NCBI RefSeq assembly: GCF_003119195.2
Contig: NZ_CP022255.1
Location: 1 to 64,000, forward strand
DNA: 64,000 nucleotides
From: Azospirillum baldaniorum
Lineage (GTDB): Bacteria; Pseudomonadota; Alphaproteobacteria; Azospirillales; Azospirillaceae
Direction: 5' to 3'
A program made the translations under genes and the position numbers. Of the stretch, positions 50,842 through 60,089 are shown piece after piece (position 1 is the first letter of the stretch; every line of letters starts with the position of its first letter). The notes beneath the pieces were generated by a model that saw nothing but the letters and a program-made list of their open reading frames with translations, did not search any database and was not told where the DNA came from.

Positions 50842-53800
50842 GACCGACCATCCCTGGACGGCCGGATCGCCGAGAGCGGAACCGGATCCGGCCTGCGCAC
50901 CGTCTCACGGCTGCCGAACCACGCCACGTAGAGTGTCGGGAGGAAAACGAGCGTCAGCAGCGATGCGACGAGAAGGCCGCCCATGATCGCGAAAGCCATC
51001 GCACCCCAGAACACGGTGAAGGCGATGGGGATGAGGCCGAGCACCGTGGAGGCGGCGGTCAGAATGATCGGGCGGAACCGGGATGCACAGGCTTCGACCA
51101 CGGCGTCCGTGATGCCGCGTCCGGCGGCCCGCTCCGCCTCGATCTGCTCGATCAGGATCACCGCGTTCTTCGCGATCATGCCGACGAGCGCGAGGACCCC
51201 CAGTATGGCGACGAAGCCGAGCGGCTGAGCGGACGCCAGCAGCGCCAGAACGACGCCGATCAGGCCGAGCGGCACCACGCTCAGCACCATCGCCAAGCGC
51301 TGAAAGCTGCGAAGCTGGACCATCAGCACGGTCAGCACCAGGAGAAGCATCAACGGGATGACGGCGAAGACCGACGCGCGGCTTTTGGCGCTTTCCTCCG
51401 CGATTCCACCGACCTCGATGCGGTACTCCGGCGGCAGGGTGGCCGACAGGTCGGCGATGCGGGGCGCCAGGGCGTCGATGGCGGATTCCGGTGGGGTGCC
51501 GGGCGCCACGTCCGCTTGCAGCGTCAGGGTCGGCTGCCGGCCGCGACGCCAGACGAGCGGAAGATCCTGGGCGTAGCCGAAGGACGCCAGCTGGTTCAGC
51601 GGAACGCTCCGCCCGTTGGGCAAGGACACCGGCAGGCTGCGCAGCGTTTCCACCGACAGGGTCTGCCCGCGGGCGTCCCGCGCCAGAACGTCGATCAGAT
51701 AGATCCCGTCGCGGATCGGCGTGACGACGCTTCCCGAGACGGCGGCGTTCAGCATGGTGGCGACGGCGGCCGAACTCAGGCCCAGGCGCCGCGCTTCGTC
51801 CTGGTCGATCCGCACCCGCAATTTGCGGGCGGTTTCCATCCAGTCGAAGGTGATCCGTCGCGTCTCGGGAAAGGTCGCGACGACCTGCGCGAGCTTCAGC
51901 GCGATCTCGCGCACCTCGCTCGGGTCCGGCCCGACGACGCGGTACTGCAGCGGCCATCCGACGGGCGGCCCGAGTTCCAGCGGGTACACGCGCGCGACGG
52001 CGTCCGGGAACTCCTCGGCCAGCAGGGTTTCCAGGCGGGATTGCAGCCGTTCGCGTGCCGCGATGTCCGTGGTCACCACCACCGTCTGGCCGATGAAGGG
52101 GTTGGCGAGCTGGACGTTCAGCGGCAGGTAGAAGCGGATCGCGCCGCGCCCGGCATAGCTGCTCCAGCGCGCGACCCCCGGTTCCTTGGCCAGCAGCGCG
52201 TCGAACCGCTCGACCGCCTCGCGCGTGGCGTGGATCGAAGCGTTCTGCGGCATGCGGAGATCGACCAGAAGCTCGACCCGGTCCGACGGTGGGAAGAACT
52301 GCCGCGGAACGAGGCCCAGCGCCAGGATCGCCGCGACGAACAGGCCGAGCGTTGTCGCGATCGTTACCCCGCGGAACCGGATCGCCGCGCTCAGAACACG
52401 GCGGTACAGCCGCAGCACGGCGCCGGGCTCTCCGCCCCGACCCGGCTTGGGCGGCCGCAGCAGCATCATGCCCAGGACGGGCGCGAAGACGGTCGCGACG
52501 AGCCACGACGCGATCAGGGCGATGCCCACGACGGCGAAGATGGAGAAGGTGTATTCACCGGCGGAACTCTGCGCGAATCCGATTGGCACGAAGCCCGCGA
52601 TGGTCACCAGCGTGCCGGACAGCATCGCGACGGCCAGGGCCTTGTAGGGATACACGGCGGCGGCCTCCATCCGGTCGCCGGCGGCGAGCCGTCGGGTCAT
52701 CGCGTCGATGGTGGTCATGGCGTCGTCCACCAGCAGGGCGAGCGCGATGATCAGCGCGCCCAGCGAGATGCGCTGGAGGTCGATGCGGAGCAGATCCATC
52801 ACGGCGAAGACGATGGCCAGCGTCAAGGGAATCGTGATCGCGACGATGGCGCCCGCGCGCAGGCCGAGCGCGACGAAGCTGATGATCAGCACGATGACGA
52901 CGGCCTGCCACAGCGACGTGATGAAGTCGGAGATCGCCTCGTCCACCGTGCGCGCCTGATCGGCCACCAGATGCGCCTCGATCCCCATCGGCAGGCCGGC
53001 GCCGATGCGCGCCATCGCCGCCGAGACGTTCCGGCCGAGGGCGAGGATGTCGCCGCCCGGACGCATCGCGATGGCGAGCCCGATCGCCGGCTCACCGTTC
53101 ACCCGGAACAGCGGCTGGGGCGGATCGGCCAGAGCGCGGCGCACCTCGGCCAGATCGCGCAGGCGGAGCATGCGCCCCCCGGCCACGAAATTGACGTCGA
53201 GGATGTCCTGCTCCGACGCGAAGGCGCCCGAGACCTGCAGGGACAGCGCCTCCTTGCCGGTGCGCAGCACGCCGGCCGGGCGCACCGCGTTCTGCGCCCG
53301 CAGCGCGGCGATCAGGGCGCCGGGCTCGACCCCCAGCCCCGCCAGCGTCTCCAGTGAGAAATCCACGTAGACGCGCTCGTCCTGCTCGCCCAGAAGCTCG
53401 ATCTTCGAGACATCCGGGACGAGCAGCAGGCGCGAACGGACGTCTTCGACGGTGTCGCGCAGTTCGCGGTGCGTGAATCCGTCGGCGGTGAAGCCGTAGA
53501 TGATGCCGAAGGTGTCCCCGAAATCGTCGTTGAAGCCGGGGCCGAGGACGCCCTGCGGAAGGGTGTGGCGCATGTCGCCGACCCTCTTGCGCACCTCGTA
53601 CCAAGTGTCGCTCACCGCGCGGCCCTGGGTGCTGCCGACCAGATCGACGAAGATCACGGTCGTGCCGGGAACCGTGTAGCTGCGCAACGTGTCGAGGTTC
53701 GGCACCTCCTGCAGCGTCCGTTCGATCCGCTCGGTCACCTGCTGGAGCGTTTCGTCCAGGGTGGCGCCCGGCCACTGCGCCTGCACCACCATGGTGCGGA

Positions 53801-53933
53801 TGGTGAAGGCCGGGTCCTCCGCCCGGCCGAGCTTCAGGAACGCGGCGGTTCCAGCCAGGACGACCCCGATCATCAGGAAGAGGACCACGGAACGGTTCCG
53901 GATCGCCCAGGCGGAAAGATTGAAGCCGCTCAT
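50838..53933 (-). CDS. RND-family efflux permease (AcrB-like)
   Basis: A 1031-residue inner-membrane pump of the HAE1/AcrB-like group. NLSAWAIRNRSVVLFLMIGV is the first helix; TM4 carries the proton-relay pair in IIALALLVDDAMTTIDAMTR; GGIAEESAKSRASVFAVIPL and GLIGVVLALLASAQPLGFVA mark the second half. Full family length with two large periplasmic loops. Overlaps the adaptor gene by 4 bp. Substrate unknown; lipase and permease partners upstream suggest lipophilic or fatty-acid-like compounds (inference). Confidence 0.9.
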   Translation of the reverse strand: MSGFNLSAWAIRNRSVVLFLMIGVVLAGTAAFLKLGRAEDPAFTIRTMVVQAQWPGATLDETLQQVTERIERTLQEVPNLDTLRSYTVPGTTVIFVDLVGSTQGRAVSDTWYEVRKRVGDMRHTLPQGVLGPGFNDDFGDTFGIIYGFTADGFTHRELRDTVEDVRSRLLLVPDVSKIELLGEQDERVYVDFSLETLAGLGVEPGALIAALRAQNAVRPAGVLRTGKEALSLQVSGAFASEQDILDVNFVAGGRMLRLRDLAEVRRALADPPQPLFRVNGEPAIGLAIAMRPGGDILALGRNVSAAMARIGAGLPMGIEAHLVADQARTVDEAISDFITSLWQAVVIVLIISFVALGLRAGAIVAITIPLTLAIVFAVMDLLRIDLQRISLGALIIALALLVDDAMTTIDAMTRRLAAGDRMEAAAVYPYKALAVAMLSGTLVTIAGFVPIGFAQSSAGEYTFSIFAVVGIALIASWLVATVFAPVLGMMLLRPPKPGRGGEPGAVLRLYRRVLSAAIRFRGVTIATTLGLFVAAILALGLVPRQFFPPSDRVELLVDLRMPQNASIHATREAVERFDALLAKEPGVARWSSYAGRGAIRFYLPLNVQLANPFIGQTVVVTTDIAARERLQSRLETLLAEEFPDAVARVYPLELGPPVGWPLQYRVVGPDPSEVREIALKLAQVVATFPETRRITFDWMETARKLRVRIDQDEARRLGLSSAAVATMLNAAVSGSVVTPIRDGIYLIDVLARDARGQTLSVETLRSLPVSLPNGRSVPLNQLASFGYAQDLPLVWRRGRQPTLTLQADVAPGTPPESAIDALAPRIADLSATLPPEYRIEVGGIAEESAKSRASVFAVIPLMLLLVLTVLMVQLRSFQRLAMVLSVVPLGLIGVVLALLASAQPLGFVAILGVLALVGMIAKNAVILIEQIEAERAAGRGITDAVVEACASRFRPIILTAASTVLGLIPIAFTVFWGAMAFAIMGGLLVASLLTLVFLPTLYVAWFGSRETVRRPDPVPLSAIRPSRDGRS

Positions 53934-55042
53934 GGCCCGGCTCCGAGCATGCGGACCTTCTGCCCCGGCCGCAACGCCTGGACGCCCGCGGTGACCACGA
54001 CCTCGTCGGCTTCGAGGCCGCGCGCGACGATGACCCGGGCAAGGTCGTAGCGCTCGAGGTCGATGTTGCGCAACGCGACGGTGCTTGTCGCCGGATCGAC
54101 GATCCAGACCGCCGGCTGCCGGTTCGCCTGCGTCAGCGCCGTTGCGGGAATCTCGAAACCGCCCACGCCACTGGTCTGGATCGACCCGTTGACCGTCGAG
54201 CCGAGGCGCATCGCGTCGGGCGGGTTTTGGAGGCCGACCCGTACCGTGAAGGTGCGGGTCACCGGATCGGCCTGCGGTGCCACCTCGCGCACGCGCCCAA
54301 TGGTCTGCGCCGCGGGATCGGAGGTCAGTGCCACGGTGACGACCGTGTTGGCGGGGGCGATCCGGAACACCGGTGCCGGAACGTCGAAAACGGCGTCCCG
54401 CCCGTCCCGGCGGGCCAGATGCACGATCATGCGACCGGCCGCCACCACCTCCCCAGGTTCGGCGCCGCGGGCGGTGACCGTGCCGGCGCCATCGGCCACC
54501 AGCTCCGTATAGCCCAGATGATCCTGCGCGGTGTCGAACTGCGCCTGCGCCGAATCGACCTGCGCCGCTGCGGCCTTCAGCGCCTGCGCCGCGGTGTCGT
54601 AGCGGGCGCGGGTCGTCCAGCCCTGGCCCAGGAGGGTTTCCTGCCGTTCGTAGTCGTTGCGCGCCAGCGTCTGCTGTCCCATGGCGGCGCTCAGGTTCGC
54701 CTGCGCCGTTCTCAGGGCGTTGCGGGCGGGTTCGGGATCCAGGCGCGCGATGGGCTGCCCCGCTTCGACCTGATCGCCGACATTCACCAGGCGCTCGATC
54801 ATCCGCCCGTCGATGCGGAACGCGAGGCTGACCTCGTCCTGCGCCTGGATCTGGCCGGGCAACGACAGGGTTTCGCCGCCCTCGTGCTTGGTGACCGTCA
54901 CCACCCGCACGGGGCGGACCGGGTCCGAGGCGGGTTCCTCGCTGGAACCGCATGCCGCGAGCGGGATCAACGGTGCGACGACGAGCAGAGCCCATCGGCA
55001 GCGTGTGCGTTCGGCTCGTTTGTGGTTCACGGATTCCCCCAT
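53930..55042 (-). CDS. RND periplasmic adaptor lipoprotein
   Basis: A 370-residue membrane-fusion protein. A signal with lipobox (IPLAACGSSEEPASD, Cys about residue 32) makes it a lipoprotein. TLSLPGQIQAQDEVSLAFRI and YTELVADGAGTVTARGAEPG form the lipoyl halves; NDYERQETLLGQGWTTRARY is in the alpha-hairpin; VREVAPQADPVTRTFTVRVG is the beta-barrel. Made together with the pump. No outer-membrane TolC partner is encoded in the window. Confidence 0.9.
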   Translation of the reverse strand: MGESVNHKRAERTRCRWALLVVAPLIPLAACGSSEEPASDPVRPVRVVTVTKHEGGETLSLPGQIQAQDEVSLAFRIDGRMIERLVNVGDQVEAGQPIARLDPEPARNALRTAQANLSAAMGQQTLARNDYERQETLLGQGWTTRARYDTAAQALKAAAAQVDSAQAQFDTAQDHLGYTELVADGAGTVTARGAEPGEVVAAGRMIVHLARRDGRDAVFDVPAPVFRIAPANTVVTVALTSDPAAQTIGRVREVAPQADPVTRTFTVRVGLQNPPDAMRLGSTVNGSIQTSGVGGFEIPATALTQANRQPAVWIVDPATSTVALRNIDLERYDLARVIVARGLEADEVVVTAGVQALRPGQKVRMLGAGP

Positions 55043-55079
55043 TTTTGCAGCGTCCGGCGATCCCGACCTGAAATCCGCC

Positions 55080-56555
55080 CTAGAATCCGAAGCGTTTGAG
55101 CAGGCTGGCCAGAACGATCAGGACGACCAGAGCGAGCATCGGTATGGCGGCGGCGACGACGAAGACGTCGCCATAGGAGTCGCGATGGCTGAGCCTGCAG
55201 ACGGTGAGCAGCGTGATGACGGCGCCGTTGTGCGGCAGCGCGTCGAGCGCACCCGAGGCGACCGCCGTCACCCGGTGCATCACGTCGAGCGAAAAGCCGG
55301 ACGTGTGCGCCATGTCCACGAAGGCCGGGCCGAGCGTGTCGAGCGCGATGCTCATGCCGCCGGACGCCGAGCCGGTCATGGCGGACAGAACCGCCACGGA
55401 CGCTGCGACCGACACCAGGGGGTTGCCGCCGCCGATGGCAAGAACGGCCTGGCTGATCGTCCCGAAGACCGGAAGGGCGGCGATCACCGCGCCGAAGCCG
55501 ACAAGGCTCGCCGTGCTGAAGATCGGCAGGACCGAAGCGTCGGCCCCCCTGTCCAGGCTCGTGCCCAGATCGTCCAGGCGGTTCCGGTTGCCGGCGATCA
55601 GAAGAAGGATGGCGAGGAACAGCGCCACGATGACCGCCCATACGCCGCGCACGGCCTCGATGGTCGTGGCGCCGAACCGCGGCTCGGCGAGGAAGGCGGT
55701 GTCCAACCGGGGGGCGACGACCTGGACGAACAGGAAGTTGCTGGCGATGACCACGACGATCGGCAGCACCGCCAGCGCGGCTGGAGGCAAGGCCTCCGTG
55801 TCGGCGCGTTTTTGTCGGGCGGGTTCGGCGGAGAGTTCGGCGATGTCGAACCCCTCGCACTGCGCGCGTTCGCGCGTCGCCCGGTCCAGCACCGGGGTGC
55901 TGTCGGCATGATTGCCGTAACCCTCGCCGGAGGCTTTCGCGACGGCGGCCCTGCGGTCCAGCCAGAGGACACCCAAAACGAACATCACGAGCCCGGCAAC
56001 GATCCCGAGGCCCGGAGCGGCGAAGGCCGTGGTGCCGAGGAAGGGCATCGGGATCGCATTCTGGATCGCCGGCGTTCCCGGCAGGGCCGACATGGTGAAG
56101 GTGAAGGCGCCCAGCGCCAGGGCGCCCGGGATCAGCCGCTTCGGGATGTCGGCGTCGCGGAACAGGGCGGCGGCCACGGGGTAGATCGCGAAGGCGACGA
56201 CGAAAGCCGAAACGCCGCCATAGGTCAGGACGGCGCAGCACAGCACCACCGAAACGACCGCGCGGTCCGGTCCCAGCCGGGCGCTGACCAGCCGGGCGAG
56301 GGACCGCGCCGACCCGGTGTCGTCCATCAGCTTGCCGAAGATCGCCCCAAGCATGAACAGGGGAAAGAAGGAGATGATAAAGGAACCGGTGTTGGTCATG
56401 AAGATCTGGGTGTAGGCGCCGAGGATCGGCAGGCCGCCGGTCAGCAGGGCCGCGAGCAGAGCGGCCGCCGGAGCCGCGATCAGCAGGGTCACGCCGCGAT
56501 AGGCCAGAAAGACGAGCAGCGCGAGCGCGACGAGCACGAAGACGAGATCGATCAT
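55080..56555 (-). CDS. GntP-family permease
   Basis: A 491-residue transporter with about 12-13 hydrophobic segments: LVFLAYRGVTLLIAAPAAAL, IISFFPLFMLGAIFGKLMDD, VVLCCAVLTYGGVSAFVVAF and SAMTGSASGGMSIALDTLGP with DALPHNGAVITLL, all typical of GntP proteins. Family substrates include gluconate, glycerate and 3-hydroxybutyrate-like carboxylates. Between the patatin gene (26 bp) and the adaptor gene (37 bp). Placed with two hydrolases, it may import or recycle a hydroxy acid they release. Confidence 0.85.
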   Translation of the reverse strand: MIDLVFVLVALALLVFLAYRGVTLLIAAPAAALLAALLTGGLPILGAYTQIFMTNTGSFIISFFPLFMLGAIFGKLMDDTGSARSLARLVSARLGPDRAVVSVVLCCAVLTYGGVSAFVVAFAIYPVAAALFRDADIPKRLIPGALALGAFTFTMSALPGTPAIQNAIPMPFLGTTAFAAPGLGIVAGLVMFVLGVLWLDRRAAVAKASGEGYGNHADSTPVLDRATRERAQCEGFDIAELSAEPARQKRADTEALPPAALAVLPIVVVIASNFLFVQVVAPRLDTAFLAEPRFGATTIEAVRGVWAVIVALFLAILLLIAGNRNRLDDLGTSLDRGADASVLPIFSTASLVGFGAVIAALPVFGTISQAVLAIGGGNPLVSVAASVAVLSAMTGSASGGMSIALDTLGPAFVDMAHTSGFSLDVMHRVTAVASGALDALPHNGAVITLLTVCRLSHRDSYGDVFVVAAAIPMLALVVLIVLASLLKRFGF

Positions 56556-56581
56556 GTCGGTGGCTCCGTGAGCGGGCCTGC

Positions 56582-57865
56582 TTAACGGGCTCCATGCGAA
56601 GGCGGTTGGGACGGCTCGGGGTAGCGCGCGTCATAGGGATAGCGGGGAAAGTCCTTGCCGAGCCTCCGCCAGTCCGCCAGCCACCCTTCGGTGACGGTTC
56701 GCCCTTCCTCGCGAAGCGTTGCGAAATAGTCCGGGCAGCGGTTGAACTTCGAGGTGTGCTTGAGGCCCCAGGCGGTGTCGCGGGTCATCTTGATGGTCCG
56801 GACCGCGACGATCTTGTGGTTCTCCAGCGGCGGACGCCCGTTTCCATGCCGCTCGATCCATTGGTTGATCGTCATGATGGCGTCCAGCTCCTGATTGAGC
56901 GACAGGTTGCCGGCCAGATCGTTCTCCCGGTCCCGGATGTCCTCGAGGCCGATGTTCGGGGAGGCGGGATGGAACTCCTGAGGGTTGATGCGCACGATCC
57001 AGACCTCGTCCGGCTTCTCGTCCTTCACCCGGGCGTCGAGAAGGTCGCGGACCGGCGGGTTGCGCGAATACAGACCATCCCAGTAATACCCGTTGCGGGT
57101 GACGGTCCGGCCCGGCACGCAGGTCGGGAACACCATGCCGGGGATGACCTGTGCGGGCAGGACCTCCGGAAGCGTACCCGACGCCGCCACGCCTTCCAGC
57201 GAGATCGCCCGGCGCATGCGCCAGCGGGTGATGTCGTACTGGTTGATCTCCCGGCCGTCCGGCCGCAGGCCCATCTGTTCGAGGGTCTTGTTGGAATCGA
57301 ACACCTCGAAGTTGCCGCTGAGCACCTCGATGGTGCCGGCGAGAATCCGGATGTCGGCGTCGGCCACCCGCGGCCAATCGATCGCGTCGAAATGCGGACA
57401 CAGGTCCTTCAGCAACTCCGGAAATCCAAGATACTGCCGGCGGGCCCCCAGCATGTTGAGGCCGGCCAGCCCAAGTTGACCGACGGCGGAGTAGGGGTTG
57501 GACGCCGGCAACGCCAGACCCTGCGACTTCCACCCCAGAAGGGCGGCGACCAGATGGTTGTGTGCGGTCTCGGCCGGGGTGGTCGCGGCGAAGGTCGTCC
57601 ACAGGGAATCCAGGCGCTCGATCGCCTTGCCGATGGTGCCGCACGCCGTGTCGGCGGTGTTCGGGGCGAGGCCGTACCAAACCGCCAGCGCACACAGCGC
57701 ACCCGCCGACGTGCCGCTGATCGCGACGATGTCGAAGGTGTCGCCGTCCCGCGGGGTCTCGTCCCAGCGCTGCTTCGTCGTCAGGATGGTTTTCAGGACG
57801 CCCCAAGTGAACGCGGCGTGCGTTCCTCCGCCCTGGCAAGCGATCGCGACCTTCTTGGTGGCCAT
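56582..57865 (-). CDS. Patatin-like phospholipase
   Basis: A 427-residue Ser-Asp dyad lipase. KVAIACQGGGTHAAFTWGVL is the glycine-rich oxyanion loop, AISGTSAGALCALAVWYGLA holds the nucleophile Ser (G-x-S-x-G, about residue 54), and YYWDGLYSRNPPVRDLL the catalytic Asp in the D-G-L/G motif. No signal peptide, so cytoplasmic. Follows the alpha/beta hydrolase by 23 bp. This patatin subtype is often found beside 3-hydroxybutyrate-type genes in alphaproteobacteria, but no such dehydrogenase is in the window. Confidence 0.88.
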   Translation of the reverse strand: MATKKVAIACQGGGTHAAFTWGVLKTILTTKQRWDETPRDGDTFDIVAISGTSAGALCALAVWYGLAPNTADTACGTIGKAIERLDSLWTTFAATTPAETAHNHLVAALLGWKSQGLALPASNPYSAVGQLGLAGLNMLGARRQYLGFPELLKDLCPHFDAIDWPRVADADIRILAGTIEVLSGNFEVFDSNKTLEQMGLRPDGREINQYDITRWRMRRAISLEGVAASGTLPEVLPAQVIPGMVFPTCVPGRTVTRNGYYWDGLYSRNPPVRDLLDARVKDEKPDEVWIVRINPQEFHPASPNIGLEDIRDRENDLAGNLSLNQELDAIMTINQWIERHGNGRPPLENHKIVAVRTIKMTRDTAWGLKHTSKFNRCPDYFATLREEGRTVTEGWLADWRRLGKDFPRYPYDARYPEPSQPPSHGAR

Positions 57866-57888
57866 GTCTTCACCGCCTTCCAGGGTGT

Positions 57889-59391
57889 TCAGGGGGACCG
57901 GTCGTTGGGCAGCGGGTGTCCGGACGCTTCCCCGGACGCTTCATGCGCCAGGGTTTCCTCGATCCGCCCCAGCAGATAGGGGAAGAAGGGGTTGGACGAC
58001 ATGCGGAGCAGGGCATCCATGCTGACGACCAGCGCTCCACGCTCTCCCCGGGCGGCCACCGCGCCCAGATGGATGCCGAAATCCTCGTTGGGATCGGGGT
58101 GCAGGCCGTAAAGGGAATCGGTCGTCGGAAACGGAAGGGCGACGTGCGAGAGCGAATAGACGTCGAAGGGATAGACCAAGCCCAATTCCTGCACCTGTTC
58201 CGTCTCCGTGCCCGCCTCCATCGTGCGCGCGACCACGTCGGGGCGCTCCGCATCGGCGTTGGTGATGATCGCGGTCCTGAACCGGCGGGGCGGATCGGGC
58301 AGGATGCGCGCCAGCATGGTGTCGGACGACGAACTCAGGAGCGGGCCGAACTTGGTGTTGCGGTTCACGTCGAACAGCACGAGCTCGCTGCCGTTGGCGG
58401 GCAGGTGGGCGTACAATCCGGACAGGATCGCGCGCGTGCTGACGGTGAAATCCATCACCGACTGGAAGGTGAGGATCGGAGGCAGCCCATCCAGTTGGCC
58501 ACGGCCCGCAAGGTTCGCGATTCTGCTTTGAAGAGCCGAGGTCAGCAGATACGACTGCCGCGCGCCATTGACCGGAAACGAGTTGTACTTGAAGGGGTTG
58601 AATTCCGGCACCACGCCGAGCCAGGCGGCTTTCGCGAACGCGGGGAAGATCGCGGGCAAGCCGGCCAGCCCGGCGAAGCGCGCGAATGCGGTGATTCCGA
58701 TCATGGGCGAGATCAGAACGATGCGGTCGGGGCGCTTCAGCCGGGCATCGTCGAGGGCGTCGAGCGCATACATCATCGCAAGCGCGCCGCCGTTCGAAAA
58801 CCCGACCACGTGAAACGGTTGGTCCGGAGCGATCCGCCGCTGTGCCTCCTGCGCCGCCAGCCGGGTGGCCGCCAACCAATCCTCCCATTCGATGTCCGTC
58901 AGACCCGCGGGAACCGTGCCGTGTCCAGGCAACCGGATGGCGATGGCGACGAAGCCGTACGCTTGATAAAGGCGGGCGATGTGACGAAGGCTGTAAGGTG
59001 AGTCGGTCAAACCGTGAAGGAACAGCACCGCTCCTTTGACCGGACCGTCGGGCTCGAGCACATAGGAGCGGTTCCAGTCCCGTGAGAACTGCCCAGGGTA
59101 GATCGGGCTTCCATCGAAATACCGGTTGACCGGGATGCGCTCCCCTGGGGGCAGTTTCTGGGTGACTTCCGCCCGCACGCTGTCGAAGATGGCAGCCTCC
59201 GTCTTCATGTATTCGGCCCAGCCGCTGCTCTCCAGATCCTTCCTGTGCAGTTCCTGCGGCACGAAGGTGTGCCAAATCTCGAGTGGCAGGCCACGTTGCG
59301 AGTCATAGGCGCGCACAAGAACAAGGACGACAGCACTCACCGTGAGCAGCGTGATCATTCTTTTTGCGAGTTTGCGTGCCCACAGTCTCAT
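57889..59391 (-). CDS. Membrane-anchored alpha/beta hydrolase
   Basis: A 500-residue protein with an N-terminal signal anchor (about residues 8-26, LAKRMITLLTVSAVVLVLVR) and a serine-hydrolase domain from about 120: GAVLFLHGLTDSPYSLRHIA, AIAIRLPGHGTVPAGLTDIE, and the nucleophile in HVVGFSNGGALAMMYALDAL. PMIGITAFARFAGLAGLP forms the lid-like part. Probably periplasmic, tethered. First gene of the operon; I start at ATG 59391. An in-frame TTG at 59436 would overlap the leader ORF. Confidence 0.85.
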   Translation of the reverse strand: MRLWARKLAKRMITLLTVSAVVLVLVRAYDSQRGLPLEIWHTFVPQELHRKDLESSGWAEYMKTEAAIFDSVRAEVTQKLPPGERIPVNRYFDGSPIYPGQFSRDWNRSYVLEPDGPVKGAVLFLHGLTDSPYSLRHIARLYQAYGFVAIAIRLPGHGTVPAGLTDIEWEDWLAATRLAAQEAQRRIAPDQPFHVVGFSNGGALAMMYALDALDDARLKRPDRIVLISPMIGITAFARFAGLAGLPAIFPAFAKAAWLGVVPEFNPFKYNSFPVNGARQSYLLTSALQSRIANLAGRGQLDGLPPILTFQSVMDFTVSTRAILSGLYAHLPANGSELVLFDVNRNTKFGPLLSSSSDTMLARILPDPPRRFRTAIITNADAERPDVVARTMEAGTETEQVQELGLVYPFDVYSLSHVALPFPTTDSLYGLHPDPNEDFGIHLGAVAARGERGALVVSMDALLRMSSNPFFPYLLGRIEETLAHEASGEASGHPLPNDRSP

Positions 59392-59423
59392 GAAAATATG
59401 ACTTTCGATTTCAGAGGGTTCGC

Positions 59424-59516
59424 TTAGGCACCGCAAATTAGGGCAACCGGTTCGAACGCGCCCGGAACCATGGGAAACGAAGCGAGGCCGAACACGACCA
59501 TGGTGATGGCCGTCAC
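59424..59516 (-). CDS. 30-aa leader ORF before the hydrolase operon
   Basis: GTG 59516 has a perfectly spaced AGGAG (59527-59523) and opens VTAITMVVFGLASFPMVPGA, a short hydrophobic peptide ending 32 bp before the hydrolase ATG. It may be a leader peptide for translational coupling or an unrelated tiny membrane peptide. There is no family match. Confidence 0.4.
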   Translation of the reverse strand: MTAITMVVFGLASFPMVPGAFEPVALICGA

Positions 59517-59518
59517 GA

Positions 59519-59546
59519 GAGACTCCTGTACACCGCTAGGAGTCTC
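59519..59546 (-). promoter_or_regulatory. Hairpin masking the leader ribosome site
   Basis: On the minus-strand RNA GAGACTCCT (59546-59538) pairs with AGGAGTCTC (59527-59519), nine perfect base pairs around a 10-base loop. The 3' arm contains the AGGAG ribosome site of the leader ORF, so folding would block initiation. Could act as an RNA switch or thermometer. Confidence 0.5.
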
Positions 59547-60089
59547 GTTCATTGCAAGCGTTCGCATGGGAATACTAACGTAATAATCGTGCCGCAACGC
59601 GACTGGAGATACCCATATTATGCAAATGGCATTGTTGATGAAAGACTTCCATGCTGATTAATCCAGGCTTTCATTATGGGTTATGATGCTACACTCAATT
59701 TATGGCGGCGATTACGGCAAAATGCTTAGTAAGAACTAAAATGCTGCCTGTTTAATGATGTTCAATGTGTGAGTAATTGAACTCTGAACAAATCGGTGGC
59801 GTCTGCCGGAGTCGGGGCGGAGAATGCGGGCTCGGGCCTGTCCAACATGATGCGCAACCTGTAGGCTGCTTTCGCGCAGCGTGTGAGGCGGGCTGGTTCC
59901 GATGTCGCCTTACGCAATGCCAAGCACTCCCAGATGAACACCTCGATAAACCGTCCTTGAACGCCAGTTGAGCCCAATGAAGGGATCGCACCGGTGAGAA
60001 GACGGCGCTCCTTTGGGTCTGTACGGCCGATTTTGGCTGAAAAGGCGGAAACATGCGGCGGTTTTTGTGCTGTACGGGCGCAGTTCGCC
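59547..60089. other. A/T-rich spacer and IS5 3' remnant
   Basis: 59547-59780 is markedly richer in A/T than the rest of the window and carries no gene I can support; the operon promoter should be near its left end. From about 59905 to 60089 the sequence resembles, in inverted orientation, the non-coding 3' part of the IS5 remnant at 48130-48320 (shared TTATCGAGGTGTTCA and CCGCCTTTTCAGCCAAAA-type blocks). Confidence 0.5.

Noticed and set aside
50823..53357. An 844-codon plus-strand frame opposite the RND pump
   Set aside because: Composition is a mirror of the RND gene (Arg/Asp/His/Gln rich), no motif, no ribosome site.
59762..59977. A 71-codon minus-strand frame
   Set aside because: It straddles the IS5 3' remnant and has no conserved motif; kept only as part of the spacer.
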